DNA of 18,208 bases from NCBI GenBank assembly GCA_016191985.1, contig JACPVB010000063.1:1-18208 (forward strand), written 5' to 3'. The stretch comes from Chloroflexota bacterium (lineage in GTDB: Bacteria; Chloroflexota; Anaerolineae; Anaerolineales; Villigracilaceae). This document shows, in pieces, positions 12,294-18,208 of this stretch. Positions within the stretch are counted from its first letter, which is position 1. Each line of letters begins with the position of its first letter. The notes beneath the pieces were generated by a model. The model saw nothing but the letters and a program-made list of their open reading frames with translations, was not told the origin of the DNA and ran no database searches. The position numbers and the translations under genes are program-made.

Positions 12294-15200
12294 TCATCCT
12301 TCAGCAACCGGGATCGTGAAGTGGAATGTGGTACCTTTGCGATATTCACTCTCAAACCAGATGCGACCACCTTGCATTTCAACCAGACTCTTAGTGATAT
12401 TCAAACCCAGGCCGGTGCCCGGCGCTTCACGCGCCTTGGGGTCATCGGAACGGAAGAATTTCTGGAACATTTTTTGCTGGTCTTCCACAGTCATGCCGAT
12501 GCCATTGTCTTGTACCCACAGATGGATGACACGCGGTGCGCCATCATCATCCCAACGATTATCTGTTTCTTCCACACCCACCTGGAGCGCTCCGGATTCG
12601 GGGGTGTATTTATAGGCATTACTGAGCAAATTGGTAAGCACCTGTCCAACACGGATGCGGTCTGCCCACATGGGCGGCAAATCCTCGGGAATGATAATTT
12701 CCAGGGTCTGGTTTCTATCTTCGATCTGCCGTCTCATGGTACGGACAACATCATCCACAAGGTCAGCCGCGCTAGTGGCTTTATATTCCAAACGCAACCG
12801 GCCGGCTTCGATCTTGGAATTGTCGTTCAGATCCGAAACAAGCGTGGACATGCGCTCGACGTTTGACTTAATCGTGTGCAGGAAATTGGTCTGCATTTCG
12901 TTGATCTGCCCCACTGCCCCGCCAGCCAGCAATTCGGTATAGCCCTTGATCGAGGTCATCGGGTTCTTTAATTCATGCGCCACAAAAGAGACGAAGTCGC
13001 TCTTGGCAAGGTTGGCGCGCTGTACTTCGCCGTACAACTGCGCATTGGAAATGGCGATGGCGGCATGGTCGGTGAGGCGGGTTAAGAAATCAATATCCAC
13101 CTGCGAGTCGTTTGTACTTTCCAGATACAGCAGACCGATCACCGTCGTCTCACGGCGGATGGGGATGACCATCTGCGTATGCGAGGTAACCAGCAGTTTG
13201 TCCTTTGAAGCGGCAACGGTCAATTGCTGCGGCAGGCTCGATTCCACTGCGCGAGTCATGGCGGGCAATTCAACTTTCATTGTTTGATCCTGCAAGGCGG
13301 CGATGTAATCGTCAAACCCAACGTACGACATGACACGGAGTTTTTCCTCCTCCAACATGCCGATCAAACCCGCTTCCGCGCCAGATTGCCTCAAGGCCCA
13401 ATCCAACGTAATGCGCATGGCGCGGTCCATTTCAAGGCTGGCATTCAGTTCGCGGTCAATCCTCTGCATGACCGAGAGTTCCTCCACGCGCGCGGCAAGC
13501 TCCTGGTCTGTCAATGTATAGAGGCGGGCGTTTTCAATCGCAACCGCAGCCTGCCCGGCAAATGCGTTCAGCAATGTCTGGTCATCCTGGACAAATGGGA
13601 GACCGTCACGACGGTTGATTACTTCGATCACGCCGGTGACGTGATCCTTTACCTGCAGCGGCACAGCCATCAACGAGCGGCTGACGAAGCCGGTCTGCTG
13701 GTCCACCCCTTTGAAGCGTGAAGCTGAATGCTGATCTTCATTTTCGATGACGGGGCCGTGGGTTTGCACAGCACGCCCCACAATACCGGTGCCCGGCGGC
13801 AGGCGTTTACCGATCAGGTTCGTTGCCACAGGGCCTACCGTCACCCTGAATACAAGTTCGCCAGTCTGGTCATCCACTAAAAATAAACTACCGGCCTCGC
13901 AATTCAAAATCCCCACCGCGTTTTCGAGAATGTTTTGCAGCAAGGGGTCAAGGTCCAGCGTGGATGTAAGCTGGCGTGTAATTTCATTCAATGTGGAAAG
14001 CTGATGGGCGCGTTGTTGCGTCTCTTCGAGCAGGCGCGCTTTTACAATGGCGCCGGCGGTCTGGTCTGCAATGGCTTGGAGGAGTTCGAGCTGCCCGCGT
14101 GTGTAGGCGATGGAACCGTCACGGCTGCCCACGCTCAACGCACCAATGGATACGGCGCCGGCATTCAGGGGGACGCCCATCCATGCAAAGACGTTTTCGA
14201 GGACAGGGGTATGTCCGCGCGCCTGGCATTCACGGAGATAATCCTGCGTGATGATCGGGCGGCTCTTGCGGATCACTTCCGGGCCGAGGCCTGTATTCTT
14301 CGAGAAGGGCAGGTTCTCACGCTCTTGAATTCTCTCGTTATTTTCCAGACAAAAGCCGTAATAAAAATAATCGCTGTCCTTGTTATACAAGGTGATGTGA
14401 AAATGCGAGGTGGGGATGATCTGTGCGGTCTGGGCGTAGATCAGTTCGAGCACATCGTCGAAGGTCAGGGTTACGTTCACACCCTGCGAGACGCGGGTGA
14501 GCGCGTTCATTTCCAAAATTCGGCGTTCGAGATGGGCCACCGTCTGCACACGCTCGATGGCAATGGATGCCTGGTCACAAATGTTTTCCAGGAATCTTAA
14601 GTCACGCGGGGTATACGGTTGACCGGATAAACGCGGCCCCAATGCCAGCCAGCCGTTGGGGCGTTCCTTGCCGGGCAATACAATGAAGAGGCGCGCCCCA
14701 AGCAAGGCCAGGCGTGATTGTTCCGATTGCAGGGCAGCAGGCAAGACGGCCGTGTTATCCAAATAGAGTGGCAATCGCTCTGTTTCAAAATAACGCGCCA
14801 GCGGACTCGAAGCCGTAAAGCGGATGTCGCTGGTGGGACGTTTGTCCGCGCCGGGCAGGGCGGAGAAAAAGTCGTTGAGTGTATCGTATGTGTAGACGTG
14901 AATCCTGCTCGGGGTCAAGGTGGAGGCGATCTGCTCGCTCAGGACCAAGCCGATGGTGTTGAGGTCCAATGCAGTGGTGAGCGTATGAGAGAAATCCTCC
15001 AGTTGTTCCGCAAAGGCGCGCTCACCGCGAAAGAAGATCGTATCGACTGTGGTTTGCAATCGCGTACGCAGCGGCTCCAGAAAAATCGCAATCAAAAAGA
15101 TGTACCCCCCCACCAGATATGCGTTATTTGTAGGCAGGTTGCTGTTAAACAGCAGGCCGGCGCCCGTCACGAGCAAGGCATAACCGACCATCACGACCAG

Positions 15201-16310
15201 GGTCAGCAGCCCATACATAAACCCGCGGCGGACAAAATCATCGGTGCGGAGGAATCGGAAACGCAAAATGGTATAGCCGATGACAAGCGGGAATAACGCC
15301 AGTGGCAGGAAAAGATAGGGTGAAAAATTAGTCGGTCTGACAAAACCATATCCCAGCCAGATGCTTATGGGAACGAAGGCAAAAACCGTACCGATCAGGA
15401 TGGCGCGGGACTGGGTCTTTACCACCGGTGATTGAGCATAAAACGCGTGGTAAAAATTTGCAACCAGATACAGGATGGCGCTTATCGAAATAAAACCGTA
15501 AATATATTGCCAGCTTTTAATATAACTCGTTGGCTGGTTGAAGTTGAACAGGTCCGGTAAGGCGCTGATGGAAAGGATCAGACCAAGCGCCACTCCGCTC
15601 CAGCGCAGGTAGGGACGGTTGATGATGAAACGCGGCTCGGTCGGAAATACAAGCGCAAGATTGATTAATGCGCCGCCCGCAAGCCCGCAGGCCAGCGTCC
15701 AGGCGATTGTGAATTCATGGGTGGTAATCAGGTTGAAATATGCGCCCGTAACGATGGCAAGGGACGAGGTAAAAAGGGAAAATGCGCGCCCGGCTGCTTC
15801 ATTGCGGCGAAAGCCAAATATCCATAAACTGACGATCAGAAAAATTGCGCCCAGGATGGAAGGTACAATAAAGTACACCATACGGCTGGAGTCCGGGAAG
15901 GCATAAAGGGTGATATCAAAAGTACGTTCATCCCCGCTCGTGGAAAGGACGGTGGCTGTAATATTTTCCCCCGGAACGCGTTCCCGCAATATTTCACTGA
16001 CTTCGCTCGAACTACGAACGGGCACGTCATTGATGGCGAGCAACTGATCCCCCACAACAACCTTGCCATACAAATCCCAGGCCGGGTCGGGCTGGTCTGG
16101 GCCGGTGCCATTGAAAACCAGTGTATGTTCGTAGAATGCGCCAATGAAGGGTTGTTGAAGCCAGCGGTTTGCCAGAAACAGGCCGATCAAAAAAACGACA
16201 ACAGCGGCGGCCTGATATCCAAATACGATCCACTGCAAAATCTGACCGATCAGGACACTGTACCGTTGAAAACCAAGTTGTTCATTTCTCTGCAGGCTTT
16301 GTGCGACCAT
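12294..16310 (-). CDS. Membrane sensor histidine kinase: PDZ, multi-helix membrane domain, four GAF domains, HisKA-HATPase
   Basis: A 1338-residue kinase. A first helix (about 28-47) is followed by a probably extracellular PDZ-like domain (about 60-140, GKVVVGDQLLAINDVPV) and some eight to nine helices (145-413). Four GAF-type domains follow at about 440-590, 605-760, 780-930 and 950-1095. HisKA is at 1100-1175 with the phosphorylated His in FVAHELKNP (H1112). The HATPase has N-box LTNLLSNAYKYTP, G1 DNGIG (1268-1272) and G2 GTGLGL (1298-1303). There is no receiver domain, so it must pass phosphate to a separate regulator that is not next to it. The PDZ between helices resembles site-2 protease or HtrA sensors and could bind exposed C-termini of damaged envelope proteins. 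The start at 16310 has no clear ribosome site. The FIST gene follows after nine bases. Confidence 0.92.
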   Translation of the reverse strand: MVAQSLQRNEQLGFQRYSVLIGQILQWIVFGYQAAAVVVFLIGLFLANRWLQQPFIGAFYEHTLVFNGTGPDQPDPAWDLYGKVVVGDQLLAINDVPVRSSSEVSEILRERVPGENITATVLSTSGDERTFDITLYAFPDSSRMVYFIVPSILGAIFLIVSLWIFGFRRNEAAGRAFSLFTSSLAIVTGAYFNLITTHEFTIAWTLACGLAGGALINLALVFPTEPRFIINRPYLRWSGVALGLILSISALPDLFNFNQPTSYIKSWQYIYGFISISAILYLVANFYHAFYAQSPVVKTQSRAILIGTVFAFVPISIWLGYGFVRPTNFSPYLFLPLALFPLVIGYTILRFRFLRTDDFVRRGFMYGLLTLVVMVGYALLVTGAGLLFNSNLPTNNAYLVGGYIFLIAIFLEPLRTRLQTTVDTIFFRGERAFAEQLEDFSHTLTTALDLNTIGLVLSEQIASTLTPSRIHVYTYDTLNDFFSALPGADKRPTSDIRFTASSPLARYFETERLPLYLDNTAVLPAALQSEQSRLALLGARLFIVLPGKERPNGWLALGPRLSGQPYTPRDLRFLENICDQASIAIERVQTVAHLERRILEMNALTRVSQGVNVTLTFDDVLELIYAQTAQIIPTSHFHITLYNKDSDYFYYGFCLENNERIQERENLPFSKNTGLGPEVIRKSRPIITQDYLRECQARGHTPVLENVFAWMGVPLNAGAVSIGALSVGSRDGSIAYTRGQLELLQAIADQTAGAIVKARLLEETQQRAHQLSTLNEITRQLTSTLDLDPLLQNILENAVGILNCEAGSLFLVDDQTGELVFRVTVGPVATNLIGKRLPPGTGIVGRAVQTHGPVIENEDQHSASRFKGVDQQTGFVSRSLMAVPLQVKDHVTGVIEVINRRDGLPFVQDDQTLLNAFAGQAAVAIENARLYTLTDQELAARVEELSVMQRIDRELNASLEMDRAMRITLDWALRQSGAEAGLIGMLEEEKLRVMSYVGFDDYIAALQDQTMKVELPAMTRAVESSLPQQLTVAASKDKLLVTSHTQMVIPIRRETTVIGLLYLESTNDSQVDIDFLTRLTDHAAIAISNAQLYGEVQRANLAKSDFVSFVAHELKNPMTSIKGYTELLAGGAVGQINEMQTNFLHTIKSNVERMSTLVSDLNDNSKIEAGRLRLEYKATSAADLVDDVVRTMRRQIEDRNQTLEIIIPEDLPPMWADRIRVGQVLTNLLSNAYKYTPESGALQVGVEETDNRWDDDGAPRVIHLWVQDNGIGMTVEDQQKMFQKFFRSDDPKAREAPGTGLGLNITKSLVEMQGGRIWFESEYRKGTTFHFTIPVAEG

Positions 16311-16361
16311 AGTAGCAGGATTTTACACTACATCAAGACCATTGGTGTATGGTACTTTCAT

Positions 16362-16390
16362 AACAAAGAAGCAAAGTGGCGAGCTGCTTC
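16362..16390 (-). terminator. Weak terminator-like hairpin after the Nudix gene
   Basis: On the minus strand GAAGCA-11 bases-TGCTTC is followed by TTTGTT. The stem is six pairs and the U-tract is interrupted, so this is a weak call. It lies in the 146-base gap between the Nudix gene and the kinase, where nothing else is evident. Confidence 0.3.
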
Positions 16391-16456
16391 GTTTTGGACT
16401 TTGAACTGGCTGTTGTTACGAGCAAATTTTTCTCCCCCGTACTTTTCCCCATAAAT

Positions 16457-16897
16457 TCACTGCGTCTCTTCAAGAAAGACAGACTCGCTCTGCCAGCCTT
16501 GTTGATGGGACCAAAACACCAATTCCGCCAGTGGACGCGGCACAACGTTTTTTTCCAAAACATCCTCGAGCGGCAGCCACTGCGGCAGGTATGTTCCATG
16601 GGCGGGGTCATACTCCCCAAATTCCTCGCCTGTGCCAGTACCAAACTCCCCACCGGTCCGCTGGACTAAAAAATAGATTTGCCTGCCCTTGTTGAAGAGG
16701 ATTTCAGCAACTTTTTGTCGAATCTCAACCGTCACCCCCAATTCCTCCACCGCCTCGCGGATCGCGGCTTCTTCCGCGCTTTCGCCGTCATCGATGCCGC
16801 CGCCAGGGAAGGCAAAATAATGCCGTCCCTGCTTGTGGCGTTCGATGAGCGCAAGCTTGTTTTCCTCGATCAGAATAATTCCAGCGCGGATCCTCAT
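16457..16897 (-). CDS. Nudix hydrolase
   Basis: A 146-residue protein with a complete Nudix box at residues 33-55: G33, E39, then R47-E48-A49-V50-E51-E52-L53-G54-V55, with GESAEEAAIREAVEELG visible. This is the metal-binding helix that hydrolyses nucleoside diphosphates linked to another group. The size matches single-domain MutT-like enzymes, and HYFAFPGGGIDDGES is typical. The substrate cannot be read from sequence. Its ATG overlaps the ribF stop by four bases (ATGA), so the two are cotranslated. That fits housekeeping of dinucleotides such as FAD or NADH, or general nucleotide cleaning; this link is inference. Confidence 0.92.
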   Translation of the reverse strand: MRIRAGIILIEENKLALIERHKQGRHYFAFPGGGIDDGESAEEAAIREAVEELGVTVEIRQKVAEILFNKGRQIYFLVQRTGGEFGTGTGEEFGEYDPAHGTYLPQWLPLEDVLEKNVVPRPLAELVFWSHQQGWQSESVFLEETQ

Positions 16898-17811
16898 GAG
16901 AGAATGGCCCGTGTCAGATCCACATCTTCGTGGATTTTTTGAACCAGCGCTTCAATCGAAGTGAATTTCAACTCGTCCCGCAGGCGGACGACAAATTCCA
17001 ATTGGAGGGTCTCACCATAAATATCGCGGTCGAAGTCAAGCAGATAGGCTTCGAGGCTGGGGATTTGTCTTTCGGGGGTAAAGGTTGGGTTGAGTCCGAT
17101 GTTGGTCGCGGCCATGAATTTTTCATCCCTCAAATGCGCCCAACAAACATAAATGCCATTGGGAGGAATTACTTTTCCTTTTGGGTAATCGATATTTGCG
17201 GTGGGGAAATTAATGGTTTTCCCACGCCCCTGGCCGTGGATGACTTCGCCGCCCAGCCGATAGCGATAACCAAGCAGTTTTGCGGCCTCGGCAATATTGC
17301 CCGTGGAAACGAGCTTGCGAATTTCTGTGGATGAGATCACGCCGCTTTCATCGCTGAGGGCTGGTACAACCTCGACGGAGTAATCCAGTTCCTGGCCGAT
17401 TTCCGTCAGGCGGGTGGCGTTGCCTTCGCGTCCCTTGCCCAGGGCAAAGTCATAGCCGATGAGCAGGTGACTGAGTCCAAGACTCTCTTTCAGCCTGGAC
17501 ATATATTCATGGGCAGTGGCAGTTGACAGGTCCCGTGTGAAGCGTTGGGTGATGACGGCATCCACACCAAGCGAGGCAAGCAGGTCGGCCCGTTCTTCCT
17601 GCGTGGTCAGGCATCGAATCTCTTTCCCGGTCAACACGGTGGCGGGATGCGGGTCAAACGTCAACACCACGGCTGGAGCTTTATTTGCGTGCGCATCATT
17701 GACGAGCTTGTGGATGATCTCACGGTGTCCGCGATGGACGCCGTCGAAGACGCCGATGGTGAGCCATGAGTTTTGCAGGGATACTTCTTCGAGGGAATAA
17801 TAATGTCGCAT
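16894..17811 (-). CDS. ribF: Bifunctional riboflavin kinase / FAD synthetase
   Basis: A 305-residue protein, normal length for RibF. The N-terminal adenylyltransferase has GVFDGVHRGH (20-29), the ligand loop GYDFALGKGREGN (119-131) and ISSTEIRKL (159-167). The C-terminal flavokinase has GQGRGKTINFPTANI (193-207) and a probable catalytic Glu in SLEAYLLDFD (E254). It phosphorylates riboflavin to FMN and then adds AMP to make FAD in the cytoplasm. The ATG at 17811 gives the usual short lead into the first motif; upstream in-frame starts run through a hairpin. No ribosome site is visible, and a terminator-like hairpin ends right before the ATG. It follows truB, the common rbfA-truB-ribF order, and overlaps the Nudix gene. 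Confidence 0.95.
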   Translation of the reverse strand: MRHYYSLEEVSLQNSWLTIGVFDGVHRGHREIIHKLVNDAHANKAPAVVLTFDPHPATVLTGKEIRCLTTQEERADLLASLGVDAVITQRFTRDLSTATAHEYMSRLKESLGLSHLLIGYDFALGKGREGNATRLTEIGQELDYSVEVVPALSDESGVISSTEIRKLVSTGNIAEAAKLLGYRYRLGGEVIHGQGRGKTINFPTANIDYPKGKVIPPNGIYVCWAHLRDEKFMAATNIGLNPTFTPERQIPSLEAYLLDFDRDIYGETLQLEFVVRLRDELKFTSIEALVQKIHEDVDLTRAILS

Positions 17812-17814
17812 ATT

Positions 17815-17836
17815 AAAAAGCCGCCATGCTGGCGGC
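17815..17836 (-). terminator. Terminator-like hairpin abutting the ribF start
   Basis: On the minus strand GCCGCC-AGCAT-GGCGGC is followed by TTTTTAAT and then the ribF ATG at 17811. Stem and U-tract fit an intrinsic terminator for truB transcripts, but the U-tract runs to within three bases of the ribF start codon. It may act as an attenuator of ribF. Confidence 0.7.
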
Positions 17837-17841
17837 ACCAT

Positions 17842-17920
17842 GTCATTGCGAGGGCTGGCGGTCAAGTAGGGCGAGTGTTTTTCTCGCCCTTATCAAAACC
17901 TACAGCCCTCCCGCAATGAC
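17842..17920. repeat. Nested palindromic element between truB and ribF
   Basis: Outer arms GTCATTGCGAGGGCTG (17842-17857) and CAGCCCTCCCGCAATGAC (17903-17920) pair throughout except for a two-base bulge. Inside them is a perfect 8-bp hairpin, AGGGCGAG / CTCGCCCT (17868-17875 and 17883-17890). The outer arm GTCATTGCGAGGG resembles a dispersed repeat family that I recognise from many bacterial genomes. It may be a small non-autonomous mobile or REP-like element. No coding potential is seen. Confidence 0.7.
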
Positions 17921-17931
17921 GAGGGTTTAAT

Positions 17932-18208
17932 TTAATCTGAAGTAAAAAAGACTTTCTTCGGCTGCCATTCGGGCGAGCCATCTTCGCCGGTGACTAGTTC
18001 CATCAACGCAACGAGTTCGCCCTGCGTGCTCACGCCGCGTACTTTTGTGACCGTGGGTTCGCCGACCACTTTTACACGATGGCCGTGGCGTACGCCTTCC
18101 ACTTCATCGGGGTTGAGTTCCACGGCGGGCCAATCGCCAAGCGCTTCAGCGGCAGGGATGAGGTATTGATACCAGTTGCCCGCGGTGAAGGCTTCCTGCA
18201 ATTTTCTC
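17932..18208 (-). CDS. truB: tRNA pseudouridine synthase B, C-terminal part
   Basis: The frame is open to the window edge, so only the last 91 or so residues are seen. ALGDWPAVELNPDEVEGVRH and GHRVKV match the C-terminal substrate-contact domain of TruB, and the end, GELVALMELV...WQPKKVFF, is the typical TruB terminus. The full enzyme makes pseudouridine 55 in the T-arm of tRNAs; its catalytic Asp lies outside the window. A TTG at 18201 should not be taken as a start because the frame continues upstream (codons for Arg-Lys). ribF follows, in the usual order. Confidence 0.88.
   Translation of the reverse strand, partial: RKLQEAFTAGNWYQYLIPAAEALGDWPAVELNPDEVEGVRHGHRVKVVGEPTVTKVRGVSTQGELVALMELVTGEDGSPEWQPKKVFFTSD

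Noticed and set aside
12321..15296. Several plus-strand frames of 100-220 codons
   Set aside because: All are antisense to the sensor kinase, whose GAF, HisKA and HATPase motifs are continuous across the region.
17812..17865. Longer ribF start with about 18 extra residues
   Set aside because: The extra residues are encoded by the palindromic element and terminator-like hairpin and match no RibF N-terminus.
17812..17931. FMN riboswitch upstream of ribF
   Set aside because: I see none of the conserved riboswitch segments; the gap is filled by a nested palindrome and a terminator-like hairpin.

Overview
The window looks like a piece of a Chloroflexota (Anaerolineae-like) chromosome. The grounds are a pentaheme ActA-type cytochrome next to a Tat-exported ActB-type protein (alternative complex III), a large STAND NTPase fused to a formylglycine-enzyme-like domain, a long GAF-rich kinase paired with a FIST protein, and several dispersed palindromic repeats of kinds I associate with this phylum. 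The assignment is inference; no rRNA, tRNA or other marker is present. Every recognised gene but one lies on the minus strand, so transcription runs right to left.

From right to left: the 3' end of truB, then an intergenic palindromic element and a terminator-like hairpin that abuts ribF (FAD synthetase/riboflavin kinase). ribF overlaps a Nudix hydrolase by 4 bases. A 1338-residue membrane sensor kinase (PDZ, about nine helices, four GAF domains, HisKA, HATPase) follows, with a FIST-domain protein 9 bases behind it and a strong terminator. Next comes a STAND unit: a NACHT ATPase with a C-terminal FGE/C-type-lectin-like domain, and 18 bases later a 138-residue partner. Both proteins carry the same Gly/Val-rich N-terminal signature at identical spacing, which suggests that they assemble together. 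A terminator separates this pair from a P/T-linker lipoprotein.

The middle holds a metal-uptake operon: a Fur-family regulator, CbiM/NikM fused to a PDGLN (PDGLE-type) segment, CbiQ and CbiO. A perfect TTGCAA-type inverted repeat overlaps the start of its promoter and resembles the box of nickel-responsive Nur regulators, so nickel is the more likely substrate. Heptameric tandem repeats form the end of cbiM and the leader of cbiQ. Left of this is a two-gene unit of a cytosolic HtrA-like protease and a LuxR-type regulator whose receiver domain has lost its phosphorylation residues.

At the left end, a divergent promoter region separates a small plus-strand two-helix membrane protein from a minus-strand respiratory operon. 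That operon holds an unlisted small single-helix membrane ORF, actA and the N-terminal part of actB, which leaves the window. The best candidate for an undescribed system is the NACHT-FGE protein with its signature-sharing small partner (7846-10929).
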